Positions 27,358-36,066 of a DNA stretch of 64,000 bases are shown in pieces. The stretch's first letter is position 1, and every line of letters begins with the position of its first letter. The notes beneath the pieces are model-generated. The model did no database searches. It was not told the DNA's origin and worked only from the letters and a program-made list of their open reading frames with translations. A program made the position numbers and the translations under genes. Location: contig JAJPJJ010000126.1 in assembly GCA_021324295.1 (NCBI GenBank), positions 97,670 to 161,669 on the forward strand, read 5' to 3'. Origin of the DNA: Bacillota bacterium (lineage in GTDB: Bacteria > Sysuimicrobiota > Sysuimicrobiia > Sysuimicrobiales > Segetimicrobiaceae).

Positions 27358-28914
27358 ATGGTCATCGTCCAGGCCGTGATCGCCGTCGCCCTCCGCTCCC
27401 TCGGGCGGATCGCCAACATGGCGCTGGGGTGGGCGACGGTGATGCTGTTCGGACGGGTGCCCCAGGAGCGGCAGCTCTACCTGTCGGGGATCGCGTTCCT
27501 CTCGGTGATCTGGATGATCGTCGTGGTGGGCGTCGCGTTTCCGTCCGTCGGGACGTTCCTCCTGACGTTCGTGACGCTCCCCCGGTGGATCAGCCACGAG
27601 ATCGTGCGCCTGGCCATGCTGGGCGCGGCCGTCGTGCTGCCCCCCGTCGTCGGTGCCGCCTCGCTCCTGCTCACGCCGCCCGCGTCGCGGCCCCGGGGGG
27701 CGGCCCGGGCGGCCGCGCTGTTCAGGGGCTACCGCTACACGGTGGGGATCGCGATCGCGCTCCTGATGCTGAGCGTAATCGCCCCCGGCATCCAGGTCTG
27801 GAACACGCTGCGCCGGCGCACGACCCGCCACGTCCCCGTCATCGTCCACGGGCCGGACTACGCGGAGGTGGTCGACAACGTGCAGCGTGCGCTCGCCGCG
27901 GGCGGCATCCCGACGACCCCGCGGCCGGTCAGCCGATTGCTCCGGCTTCCGTCCAAGATCCTCGCGGTGATCGCCGGGGAGGCGACGGGGAGGCTCGTGG
28001 CGCGCCAGCTGACGCAGCTCACCAGCGATACGGTCGACGTCCTCGTGTACCCGTTCGACCTGATGATCGGCGGGCCGGCGCAGGAGGTGGCGCACGCGCA
28101 GGCGATGCTCGCCGAGCACCTCACGTTCACGAAGGCGTACCTGACGTGGAGCGACGACGCCAACCGCGTGGAAGACCGGCTGCGGGCGCTGTGGCTCGAC
28201 CTCCGGCACCGCCCCGACGAGCCCACCGCACGGCGGTGCCGCGAACGGCTGCGCACGCTCGAGCGCGAGCTGCAGGTGATGAAGATCCCGTATGAAGAAT
28301 GGGAAGTGCTGTTTCGGGGCAAACTTCTACTTGAACGCCAACTGTGCTGTCAACCGGTGTCGGAGGGTGTCACGATGGCTCAGCGACCGCGGGGCTCCCC
28401 GGACGGAGGCCACGAGACGGATGCCGCGTGGGCGACCGGAGGGTACCGTTCGCGAACGGAAGACGCGGCGGCGCGCCTGAGGCAGTCGCTCTCGGAGCTG
28501 CTCGCCGTCGCCCAGGACTACGCCAACCGCCGGATGCGGCAGGCGCAAGCGACCGTACGGACGGCGGTCAGGGAGATCCTGCTCGGAGCCGCCATGCTCA
28601 TCGCCGCCGCCGCGATCGGCGGGCTGGCCGTGGGCCTCGCGCTGGCAGCCGGCGTCCTGGCCCTCGCGCTCGTCGTGCCCGCGTGGGCCGCGGCGCTGAT
28701 CGCGTGCGGTGTGCTGCTCCTGACCGCGGTCATCCTGGGCATCATGGGCATGAGGCGAATCCGCACGCGCCGTCTCGCGGCGCTCCGGCAGACGCTGCGC
28801 GAGGATCTGGCCCGTGTCCGGGACGCCATCTTCGCGCCCGTGGGAAACGGGGCCGGCCCGCGACCGCGCACGGTGTCGGACCCCGAACGCAGCCAGCCGC
28901 GAACACCGGGGTAG
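27358..28914 (+). CDS. Two-part membrane protein: unknown membrane domain joined to holin-III-like (DUF1469) domain
   Basis: 518 residues read as one frame. Residues 1-150 contain four or so membrane helices (LYLSGIAFLSVIWMIVVVGV and neighbours). A soluble alpha/beta region follows (HVPVIVHGPDYAEVVDNVQR, VDVLVYPFDLMIGGPAQEV). From residue 340 a second unit starts at MAQRPRGSPDGG, with a helix, then two membrane helices (AAMLIAAAAIGGLAVGLALA) and a basic amphipathic tail like phage-holin-III/YqjE proteins. GGAGG lies 8 nt before that internal ATG (28375), so a separate 179-residue product is likely as well. There is no stop between the two parts. The first part is of unknown function. Confidence 0.7.
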   Translation: MVIVQAVIAVALRSLGRIANMALGWATVMLFGRVPQERQLYLSGIAFLSVIWMIVVVGVAFPSVGTFLLTFVTLPRWISHEIVRLAMLGAAVVLPPVVGAASLLLTPPASRPRGAARAAALFRGYRYTVGIAIALLMLSVIAPGIQVWNTLRRRTTRHVPVIVHGPDYAEVVDNVQRALAAGGIPTTPRPVSRLLRLPSKILAVIAGEATGRLVARQLTQLTSDTVDVLVYPFDLMIGGPAQEVAHAQAMLAEHLTFTKAYLTWSDDANRVEDRLRALWLDLRHRPDEPTARRCRERLRTLERELQVMKIPYEEWEVLFRGKLLLERQLCCQPVSEGVTMAQRPRGSPDGGHETDAAWATGGYRSRTEDAAARLRQSLSELLAVAQDYANRRMRQAQATVRTAVREILLGAAMLIAAAAIGGLAVGLALAAGVLALALVVPAWAAALIACGVLLLTAVILGIMGMRRIRTRRLAALRQTLREDLARVRDAIFAPVGNGAGPRPRTVSDPERSQPRTPG

Positions 28915-28996
28915 CACGGCTCCGCAGACGCGCGGTGGCAGGAAGAGGGAGAGCGGAGAGCGGGCCCGTCCTGGACTCTCTGTGGCCCGGCTTAGG

Positions 28997-30268
28997 TCAG
29001 CCGCGGCCGGGGGACGGCAGGATCAGGCGCACCGCGCGCTCGTAGAAGAGGTAGTCCCACGCCCAGTTGACGAGGACGAGCAGCCGGTTCCGAAACCCGA
29101 TGAGGTTGACGAGGTGGACCCCGAGCCAGAGCACCCAGGCGGGGAAGCCCGTCATCTGCTTCCCCCAGACGTGCGCGACCGCGGCTCCCCGCCCGATCGT
29201 CGCGAGCATCCCGGGATCCTGGTAACGAAACGGCACGGCGGCCTTCCCAGCGAGCTGCCGGCGAATGTTCCTCGCAGCGCAGCGGGCCTGCTGGATCGCG
29301 ACCGGCGCGATCATCGGCAGCGGACGGCCCCCCTCTTCCAGGTACGCGAGGTCGCCGGCGACGTAGACGTCCGGATGGCCCGGGACCTGAAGGGTCGGGA
29401 GCACCGGCACCCGGCCGCCGCGGCCGACCGGCAGCCCCCAGCGCCCGGCGGCGGGAGCCCCGCGGACCCCGGCGGTCCAGACAACCGTCTCCGCCGCGAG
29501 CGGCTCCCCGCCCCGCACCCGCACGGCCTCCGCCGTCACCTCGCTCACCGGCGCGCCGAGCCGCACGTCGATCCCCATCCCGCGCAGGCGGGCGAGGGCG
29601 TACGCGCCGAGGCGGTCCGGCAGGCCCGGGAGCAGGCGGTCCGTCGCCTCGAGGAGGACGACGCGCACGTCGCCGGCACGCACCATGGGATAGTCCGCGG
29701 CCACGGGGCCGCGCAGCAGCTCGGCAAGGGCGCCGGCGAACTCGACGCCCGTCGGGCCGCCCCCGATGATCACAAAGGTGAGCCGGCGGTGCCGCGCCTC
29801 CTGCGGCTCCCGGGCAGCACGCTCGAAGCACCAGAGCACATGGTTGCGCAGCCGGACGGCGTCCTCCAGGCTCTTGAGCGGGAACGCGTGCTCCGCCGCC
29901 CCGGGGATGTCGAAGAAGTGCGGGGCGCTACCCGCGGCCAGGACGAGGTAGTCGTAGGGGAGCGTCAGCCCGTCCCCGGTGACGCGCCGGGCCTCCAGGT
30001 CGACGGCCTGGACCTCCGCCATGACGAACCGCGCCCGGGGCAGCCGGCGGACGATGCTGCGGATGGGATAGGCGATCTCCTCCGGCTCGAGCTCGGCGGT
30101 GGCGACCTGGTAGAGCAGGGGCAGGAAGGTGTGATGATTTTGGCGGTCCACGAGGACGACCTCGGCCGGGCCGCGGCCCAGCTCGCGCGCGGCCCATAGG
30201 CCCGCGAAGCCGGCCCCGACGATCACGACCCGGGGGACGCGCTGCTCGCGATCGGCCGCCATATCCAT
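28997..30268 (-). CDS. ndh: Type II NADH dehydrogenase (NDH-2)
   Basis: 423 residues. FAD site VVIVGAGFAGLWAARELG, quinone-side marker NHHTFLPLLYQVATAELEPEEIAYPIR, NADH site FVIIGGGPTGVEFAGALAEL, and VYVAGDLAYLE for the second FAD contact. The C-terminus holds the membrane-associating helix segment VNLIGFRNRLLVLVNWAWDY. It transfers electrons from NADH to quinone without pumping protons. PoxB and the YdiJ-like enzyme in the window would feed the same quinone pool. It is convergent with the two-part membrane protein and divergent from the methyltransferase gene. Confidence 0.95.
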   Translation of the reverse strand: MDMAADREQRVPRVVIVGAGFAGLWAARELGRGPAEVVLVDRQNHHTFLPLLYQVATAELEPEEIAYPIRSIVRRLPRARFVMAEVQAVDLEARRVTGDGLTLPYDYLVLAAGSAPHFFDIPGAAEHAFPLKSLEDAVRLRNHVLWCFERAAREPQEARHRRLTFVIIGGGPTGVEFAGALAELLRGPVAADYPMVRAGDVRVVLLEATDRLLPGLPDRLGAYALARLRGMGIDVRLGAPVSEVTAEAVRVRGGEPLAAETVVWTAGVRGAPAAGRWGLPVGRGGRVPVLPTLQVPGHPDVYVAGDLAYLEEGGRPLPMIAPVAIQQARCAARNIRRQLAGKAAVPFRYQDPGMLATIGRGAAVAHVWGKQMTGFPAWVLWLGVHLVNLIGFRNRLLVLVNWAWDYLFYERAVRLILPSPGRG

Positions 30269-30377
30269 CGCCCCCGCCCGCTTCTGGTCTCTCCCCGCCC
30301 ACCGGCGCCAAACCCTCTGGGGGCCCGCAGGTGGGCGGGCGCAGCTTCAGGGAATCATCCTACTCAGGGAGCAGCCC

Positions 30378-31283
30378 ATGGACGCCGGCACGTGGTCGCC
30401 CCGAACGCGTGAGACCGCGGACGCACGCGCGCCCTGCCCCGGATGCTCCTCCCGGACCGGCAGGCTGCGCTTCCGGAGGTTTGGCTACCGGATCGTCGAG
30501 TGCTGCGCGTGCGGCCTCGTCTACTGCGATCACATGCCGCCGACGCGCGCGCTCGTGGAGCTCTACTCGGACGGATACTTCACCGGCCGCCCGGATCTGC
30601 GCGGCTACCACGACTATCGGGCCGACGAAGGCGTGATCAAGGCTTCGTTCCTGGACAAGCTCGATCGCCTCACCGGGGCCGCGCCGCGCGTCGGACGCCT
30701 CCTCGATATCGGCTGCGCGCTCGGGTACTTCATGGAGATCGCGGCCGGCCGCGGGTGGGACGCCTACGGCCTCGAGATCTCCGGCTTCGCGGCGGGGATG
30801 GCGCGGCGGCGGGGACTCCGCGTCGTGCAGGGATGCTCGCCGGCGGTGTTCCGGCCCGGCACGTTTGACGCGGTGACGATGTGGGACGTGATCGAGCACC
30901 TGCCGGATCCGCTGGCCTCCCTCCGGGAAATCCACCGCGTCCTCAGACCCGACGGCGTGCTCGGGCTGTGCACCGGGCGCATCGACGCTCCGCTGGCGAG
31001 GGTGCTGGGCCGGTGGTCCCGCATCTTCAACCCGCCGCAGCACCTCGTGTTCTTCAGCCGCCGCACCCTCGCGCAGGTCCTCGCCGCCGCAGGGTTCCGG
31101 ATGTGGCAGGTGTGGGCGGACCGGAAGATCGTCTCGCTGCGCTACCTCGTGCACCTCTGCCTCAGTCTCTATGGGCCGAGACCGCTGGCCGCCGCGCTGC
31201 GGGCAGTCCTGCGGACCCCGATCAACCCGGCGATCCCGCTCTGGATCCCGGACAACATGGTCGTCCTCGCGACGAAGACCTAG
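30378..31283 (+). CDS. Class I SAM-dependent methyltransferase with N-terminal zinc ribbon
   Basis: 301 residues. The N-terminus has two Cys pairs (CPGCSS ... CCACGLVYCD) that should bind zinc. A methyltransferase domain follows with LLDIGCALGYFMEIAAGRGW, YGLEISGFAAGMARRR, FDAVTMWDVIEHLPDP and LRPDGVLGLCT. This combination is common among methyltransferases of surface glycan clusters. GGGAG lies 6 nt before the ATG. Its stop overlaps the GTG of the YfhO-like gene (TAGTG), so the two are cotranslated; the product may modify a lipid-linked sugar handled by the next protein. Confidence 0.88.
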   Translation: MDAGTWSPRTRETADARAPCPGCSSRTGRLRFRRFGYRIVECCACGLVYCDHMPPTRALVELYSDGYFTGRPDLRGYHDYRADEGVIKASFLDKLDRLTGAAPRVGRLLDIGCALGYFMEIAAGRGWDAYGLEISGFAAGMARRRGLRVVQGCSPAVFRPGTFDAVTMWDVIEHLPDPLASLREIHRVLRPDGVLGLCTGRIDAPLARVLGRWSRIFNPPQHLVFFSRRTLAQVLAAAGFRMWQVWADRKIVSLRYLVHLCLSLYGPRPLAAALRAVLRTPINPAIPLWIPDNMVVLATKT

Positions 31284-33727
31284 TGCCGCGAACCGCCCGT
31301 GCGCCTGCACCTGCCGGCGCGAGCCGGGATGCGGCCGCGGTGGCCGTCCTGGTGGCGCTCGCGGTCGCCTCCTTCCACCGCGTCGTCGTTGGCGGGCTCG
31401 TCCCGATTTGGGACGACCTGCTGCGGTACTTCTACCCCGTCGCCCATCTGGCAACCGGTCCGCGCGACGCGCCGCTCGTCTGGTGGAACCCGTATGTGTT
31501 TTCCGGCGCGCCGCTCGCCGCCAATCCGCAGACGTTCACGTTCTACCCTCCACGGCTCCTCTTCTACGTCCTCCCGCTGGATCGCGCGATGGCGTACCTG
31601 CTGGTGAGCCACGTCGCGGCTGCCGGCGTCTTCATGTACGCGTTCCTGAGGCGCCAGCCCGTGCCCGTCGGCCCGCTGCCCGCGCTGTTCGGGAGCCTCG
31701 TGTTCATGCTGAGCAGCTACGTGATCAGCCACTTCTTCCACGTGACCATGACGCTGGCCGTGGCGTGGACCCCGCTCGTCCTCCTCGGGGCGAACGCCGC
31801 GCTCCGGGCCGGGGCCGCGCCGGCGGTCTGGGCAGGGCTGGCCTCGGGGATGCAGATCCTCGCCGGCCACATCCAGACCTGGTTCTTCACGCTGCTCCTC
31901 TGCGGCGTCTATGCCGTCGGCCTGCTGGCGATCGGGCCCCGGCGACACGATGCCCGCGCCTGGGGCCGGGCGATCGCCCGGCTGGCCCTGCTGCTGGCCA
32001 CCGCCCTCGCCGCCGCCAGCGTCCAGCTCCTGCCGATGGTCGACGTGGTTGACCGGATGGAGCGTCCGAGAGACCCGTACGCGTTCGCTACGCAGTATTC
32101 GCTCCCCGCCTCCGGCCTCGTGCGGCTCATCGCGCCCGAGTATTTTGGGGCGCCCCAGTTCAACGACTACTGGGGCGAGTGGAACTACTGGGAGCTCGCG
32201 GGCTACATCGGCATCGCCCCGCTCGTCGTCGCGGCCGTCGGCGCGGTCGGGTCGCCGCGGCGGGATCGGTACGTCATGGCGGGCGTCCTGGGCCTCGGCC
32301 TCGCGCTGGCGATCGGCGGAGCCTCGCCGGCCTACCGGGCCGCGTACGCTATCGTCCCCTTCCTGGGCGTGTTCCGCGCCCCGGCCCGGTTCCTCCTCTG
32401 GTTCACGGTCGCGGCGGCAACGCTTGGAGCGTTCGGCCTGGAGGCGCTGGCCGGCGGCGCGGCCAGGCCGCCGCGGCACGCGCCGTGGATCGTGGCCGGT
32501 CTGCTCGGCGTACTCGGGGTGCTCTGGTGGAACACGCTGGCGATGCCGCGCGCCCTCGCGGCGTTCGACCCGCGCGGCGCCCTTGTGCACCTGCCGGGCC
32601 GCACACCACAGGAGACCGTCGCCCACCTGGTCGCCCGCGCGCAGGGCAGCGTGATGCGGTCCGCCGCGTGGGCTGGCGTGGTGGCCGCGTCGGCATCGCT
32701 CTGCGCCGTGCCTCGAATCGGCCGGTCTGCGGCCGCCGCCGTCATGCTCGCGGCCGCCGCCGCAGATCTCTTCGCCGTCGGCGGCCGCTTCACCATCGGG
32801 ATCCCCGCGAACGAGGTCTCTCGTCCCCCGGCCATCGCCGCGGAGCTCGGGCGACGGCGGGATGGGCGCCTCTACCTGACGCGGTCGTATCTGCGCCGGA
32901 TGAGCCAGACCTACCTGAGCTCGTCGGGATTCGGCCGCGCCCCGGACCACTTCGCGGGCGTGACGTCGGGCTTGCTCCCGAACGTCAACATGCTCTACGG
33001 CATCCGCAGCATCGTGGGCTACGACCCTCTGCGCAACCGCGCATACACCCCCTTGCTGGACATCATCGAGGCGCAGATGGCGGAGGGAGGACGATCGAGG
33101 CTCCTCGACTTCCTCGGCGGTCGCTACATCGTCGCGGACCGACCGCTGCGCGCGTCCGGGCTGCGGCCGCTCGCCGCGATGCGGCACGGAGTGCTCTACG
33201 AGAACACACGCGCGATGCCCGAGTTCACGGTCGTGCCTGCGTACCGCGTGGTCCCGAGGGATGCCTCCATCTACCGGACGCTCGCCTCGCCCACCTTCGA
33301 CTTCCGGGCCTGTGTGCTGCTCTACGAGGACCCGTTCTCCCGCGGCCACGCGCCCGCAGGGCCGGTCTCGGCCAGCGTGCTCGCGTCCGTCGACGGGCCG
33401 GACCGGGCCGCCGTCGACGTGTTCGTCGCGCGTCCGGCGCTGCTCGTGGCCAACGATGTCTTCTATCCGGGCTGGCGGGCCGCCGTCGACGGGCGTCCCG
33501 TCCCGCTCCTCGAGGCGGACGCCGCCTTTCGCGCCGTCGTCGTGCCCGCGGGCCGACACCACGTCTCGTTCACATACGCCCCCCGGTGGCTCGCACCAGG
33601 AGCCGTCCTCTCCGCGCTCGCGTTTCTCGGCGGGCTCGCCCTGTACCTGGGATCCCGTCGACCGCCGCTCCCGCCGGAACCGGCAACGCTGCCCCAAAGC
33701 TCCCGGAGGGCGCTGGTCAATATCTGA
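31283..33727 (+). CDS. YfhO-like multi-spanning membrane protein
   Basis: 814 residues from a GTG overlapping the upstream stop. The opening RVVVGGLVPIWDDLLRYFYP and PLVWWNPYVFSGAPLAANPQ is the extracytoplasmic loop 1 pattern of GT-C-like YfhO proteins, with Asp residues expected at the active site. At least ten membrane helices follow, then a C-terminal extracytoplasmic beta-rich domain (DVFYPGWRAAVDGRPVPLLE is typical) and a last helix. In Firmicutes, YfhO glycosylates lipoteichoic acid; here a polyprenyl-phosphate-sugar donor and a surface glycan acceptor are inferred. Immediately downstream lies the c-di-GMP riboswitch transcript. Confidence 0.85.
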   Translation: MPRTARAPAPAGASRDAAAVAVLVALAVASFHRVVVGGLVPIWDDLLRYFYPVAHLATGPRDAPLVWWNPYVFSGAPLAANPQTFTFYPPRLLFYVLPLDRAMAYLLVSHVAAAGVFMYAFLRRQPVPVGPLPALFGSLVFMLSSYVISHFFHVTMTLAVAWTPLVLLGANAALRAGAAPAVWAGLASGMQILAGHIQTWFFTLLLCGVYAVGLLAIGPRRHDARAWGRAIARLALLLATALAAASVQLLPMVDVVDRMERPRDPYAFATQYSLPASGLVRLIAPEYFGAPQFNDYWGEWNYWELAGYIGIAPLVVAAVGAVGSPRRDRYVMAGVLGLGLALAIGGASPAYRAAYAIVPFLGVFRAPARFLLWFTVAAATLGAFGLEALAGGAARPPRHAPWIVAGLLGVLGVLWWNTLAMPRALAAFDPRGALVHLPGRTPQETVAHLVARAQGSVMRSAAWAGVVAASASLCAVPRIGRSAAAAVMLAAAAADLFAVGGRFTIGIPANEVSRPPAIAAELGRRRDGRLYLTRSYLRRMSQTYLSSSGFGRAPDHFAGVTSGLLPNVNMLYGIRSIVGYDPLRNRAYTPLLDIIEAQMAEGGRSRLLDFLGGRYIVADRPLRASGLRPLAAMRHGVLYENTRAMPEFTVVPAYRVVPRDASIYRTLASPTFDFRACVLLYEDPFSRGHAPAGPVSASVLASVDGPDRAAVDVFVARPALLVANDVFYPGWRAAVDGRPVPLLEADAAFRAVVVPAGRHHVSFTYAPRWLAPGAVLSALAFLGGLALYLGSRRPPLPPEPATLPQSSRRALVNI

Positions 33728-33737
33728 GGAGTTTGCA

Positions 33738-33767
33738 TTGACACCGGACGCGCGGCGAGGGTATAGT
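33738..33767 (+). promoter_or_regulatory. Sigma-70-type promoter of the c-di-GMP riboswitch RNA
   Basis: TTGACA (33738-33743) and TATAGT (33762-33767), 18 nt apart. It begins 11 nt after the YfhO-like stop, so the leader RNA has its own promoter. Start of transcription is expected near 33774, about 55 nt before the aptamer core. Confidence 0.8.
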
Positions 33768-33829
33768 GGGCCAGCATCACCATCGCGCTCGAGACGGCGG
33801 CGAGCGGCACATCATCGTCGCCTGCGGCC

Positions 33830-33912
33830 GATAAAGGCAAACCTGCGGCAACGCAGGGGCGCAAAGCCACGTGACCCTCTGCAGGAGCAGAGGGCCGGAC
33901 GGGCTGCCGAAG
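33830..33912 (+). promoter_or_regulatory. Cyclic di-GMP-I (GEMM-I) riboswitch aptamer
   Basis: The core elements are in order: AAAGGCAAACC, a P2 hairpin closed by a GNRA loop (CTGC-GGCAA-CGCAG), GCGCAAAGCCACG, a P3 stem (CCCTCTGCAGGAGCAGAGGG) and the closing GGGCTGCCGAAG. These match the GEMM-I consensus at its nearly invariant positions. The last bases of the aptamer overlap the first bases of the terminator stem, giving a direct transcription switch. The regulated gene is the 72-residue protein at 34026. Confidence 0.93.
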
Positions 33913-33945
33913 CCGGACGACCCAGGGTCCGTCCGGCTTGTTCTT
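33910..33945 (+). terminator. Intrinsic terminator acting as riboswitch expression platform
   Basis: Stem AAGCCGGACG with CGTCCGGCTT, extended inward by ACCC/GGGT with one bulge, then GTTCTTT. The 5' arm starts within the closing segment of the aptamer. Whether ligand favours or blocks it cannot be read with certainty; sequestration of the arm by the ligand-bound P1 would make it an ON switch. Confidence 0.85.
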
Positions 33946-34025
33946 TGGGCGTTCAGTCGCAGACGCGATACGCTGCCGCCGGGCGAGGGTGGAAGTGTCC
34001 GGCCTGCGGGGAGGAGGGACTCGAG

Positions 34026-34244
34026 ATGACATCTGCGCAGACCGCAGCGTCCGTCTTTCTGAAAGCCTATCGATCTCTCCGGCAGGTCTCCGATGGCACA
34101 TGGTTCGGCGCGCCGGGGGCGACGGCCTGGCCGTCCATGCTCCTGAGCCAGAGGCTTGAGCAACTGGGGGCCGCCCACGAGCTGCTCCCGTCGCAGCTCC
34201 GGACGAGGGCCTGGGTGCTGACGAGCGTGCAGCGCGGCACCTGA
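34026..34244 (+). CDS. 72-residue protein under c-di-GMP riboswitch control (unknown)
   Basis: The product begins MTSAQTAASVFLKAYRSLRQ and ends RTRAWVLTSVQRGT. GGAGG lies about 9-10 nt before the ATG. The ORF track shows it only as the tail of a long shadow ORF. No domain, signal peptide or membrane helix is evident; it looks like a small mixed helical protein with several Trp residues (TWFGAPGATAWPSML). It is the only gene between the riboswitch terminator and the convergent iron-permease-like gene, so it should be the regulated target. Role unknown; motility, adhesion or development would fit the signal. Confidence 0.65.
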   Translation: MTSAQTAASVFLKAYRSLRQVSDGTWFGAPGATAWPSMLLSQRLEQLGAAHELLPSQLRTRAWVLTSVQRGT

Positions 34245-34504
34245 ACCGCCGGGCGACGCCCGCGCCGCGGGGCGGCACCGGCCGGGCGCGCTCACCTGCC
34301 GCCAGCCCGACGCGGTCGCGTGCCGGCGCACGATCTCCGGAGTCTACGGGGGTTGCAGCGAGACGGATCGGCCGCGGGGGCCCGCGCCTCCGGTATGGAC
34401 GGCGTCCCGCCCCGATGAATCGCGGGAGCACGGCGATCCGTTGGGGCCCCGGGAGGCCGCGGAGCGCACGCCGCGTCCCCCAGTCGACAGTGCGCGACGC
34501 GGCG

Positions 34505-34921
34505 CTAGCCGTGCCGCCGGTGAGCCTCCCCCGCCGGCACCGCGCCATCGCCTCGCTGGCCCCGCTGGAGCCGCTTGCGCAGGCGCTCGAACTCTTCCTG
34601 GAGCTCTCGTAGCTCCGCGTCCGAGAGCTCTTCCAGGTTGACGAGCCGGGTGCGCGCGCCCTTCACGCCTCGAAGCAGCTCGTCCAGCTTGAGCTGGATC
34701 GCCTTTGCGTCGCGGTTCTGTGTGTTCTGGAGAATGAAGACCATCAGGAAGGTGATGATCGTCGTCCCCGTGTTGATCACCAGTTGCCACGAGTCCGAGT
34801 AGTGAAAGACCGGACCGGTCGTGGCCCAGAGCACCACGATCAGCGCGGCGAGGGCAAAGGCCCAGGGCGACCCCAGCGCCTCGGCGCACCTGGCTGAGAA
34901 CCGTCGAAAGAACTCGCTCAC
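34505..34921 (-). CDS. Low-affinity iron permease family protein (small)
   Basis: 138 residues with two membrane helices: GSPWAFALAALIVVLWATTG and VINTGTTIITFLMVFILQNT. The second runs into the family hallmark QNTQNRDAKAIQLKLDELLR, then a charged coiled tail (LSDAELRELQEEFERLRKRL). This is the short bacterial form named after yeast Fet4, but iron transport by such two-helix proteins is unproven. Single gene, convergent with the riboswitch-controlled small gene. The 34922-35158 gap upstream shows no further ORF. Confidence 0.85.
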   Translation of the reverse strand: MSEFFRRFSARCAEALGSPWAFALAALIVVLWATTGPVFHYSDSWQLVINTGTTIITFLMVFILQNTQNRDAKAIQLKLDELLRGVKGARTRLVNLEELSDAELRELQEEFERLRKRLQRGQRGDGAVPAGEAHRRHG

Positions 34922-35158
34922 CGCGATCCCCCTACGTCTGCTGTTTCCCTCCGGCGGCCGGCGTCAAACACACGCCGGCGCGTAGCGCAGCGCGGAAGCC
35001 GCAGGGACCGCGCCTCCCATCGAACGCGAGGCACGAGCGCGCGAGTCCCGCGCCCTGCGGGCAGGGAACGATCGCGGCAACAGTGAAGCCCTCCCCCCAA
35101 CACACCGGTGTCGCACCGGCGCTCCCAGCAGAGGGCGCTGCCGTGCTCGTGAGGCGGA

Positions 35159-35719
35159 ATGCGGTCGGGATTCGCCGAGAACCTACTGTTCGGGCTCACG
35201 CTCGCCTTCGTCCTGAGCCTCGGGGCGATCTTTGCGATCGACCCCCCTCCACCACACCCATCGCAACCCTGGTGGCTGCGCTCGTGGATCCTCTCCCGCC
35301 ATACGCCTCCTCCCGACCATGCCGCGGCGTCTCCCACCGTGGCCCCCCCGCCCGCAGGCGGCACCTCGCCTCCCTCTCCCGGTCGAGCCGCGGCGCCGGA
35401 CCGGTCGCCGGTCCCCGCACCGGCCGCGCCTGCCCCGGCGCCGAAGCCGTCACCGCAGGCGTCTCCCGCGACGCCGCCGGCCCCGCCGAGGAGCGCACGG
35501 GCGCCTCGGTACACCGTCCAGGTGGGGGCCTTCAGGTACCGGGAGAACGCCGACGAGCTGGTGCAGCGGCTTCGGGCGCATGGGGTGACCCCAGCGGTCA
35601 CCCGCGACGGGCTCTATCGGGTGCGCGTTGGCCGGGACCTCGACCGGGCAGCGGCGGACCGGCTCGCCGCTGAGCTCCAGGCAGCCGGGTTCGAGACGTA
35701 CGTAGCGGCGCAACGATAG
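35159..35719 (+). CDS. SPOR-domain membrane protein
   Basis: 186 residues. It has an N-terminal membrane helix (NLLFGLTLAFVLSLGAIF), then a 90-residue Pro/Ala/Ser linker, then a C-terminal SPOR domain: YTVQVGAFRYRENADELVQR and GLYRVRVGRDLDRAAADRLA. SPOR domains bind denuded peptidoglycan at division sites, so a periplasmic role in cell division or envelope remodelling is likely, with FtsN-like topology. It stands alone and is followed by an 8-bp GC hairpin. Confidence 0.9.
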   Translation: MRSGFAENLLFGLTLAFVLSLGAIFAIDPPPPHPSQPWWLRSWILSRHTPPPDHAAASPTVAPPPAGGTSPPSPGRAAAPDRSPVPAPAAPAPAPKPSPQASPATPPAPPRSARAPRYTVQVGAFRYRENADELVQRLRAHGVTPAVTRDGLYRVRVGRDLDRAAADRLAAELQAAGFETYVAAQR

Positions 35720-35721
35720 CC

Positions 35722-35742
35722 CGCCGCCGTCGTCCGGCGGCG
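35722..35742 (+). terminator. Hairpin after the SPOR gene, and contents of the gap to 36066
   Basis: Stem CGCCGCCG / CGGCGGCG with loop TCGTC, starting 3 nt after the stop; no clean U tract follows. The remaining bases up to the carbamoyltransferase at 36067 show no believable gene. A TATAGC box near 36039 may belong to the next gene's promoter. Confidence 0.5.
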
Positions 35743-36066
35743 CCTCGAGCCGCGCCTGTGCGCCAGCCCGCGGAGGCCACCGCCGGCGCCCGGATCGTCC
35801 GCGACGGCCGCCTCGGCGAGATCCCGGACCCGCGTCCGATTCCCCCCATAGGGTGGTGAGCGGGCCGGGCATGCAGCCGATGGCTCGTGCACCGAAAGAG
35901 CGGTTCCGCGTCCGGACGAACGGGCGCCGCCCTCCGGCACGCGGGCCCCTCGCAGCGATCGGAGCGCCCGCCGGCGCGCCTCCAGACCCTCCGTGACGGG
36001 CGGCCACGTTTAGCATTTCGGTGGGGGGGCATGCTGTCTATAGCGAGGTGTCAGGGAGGGCGCGAC

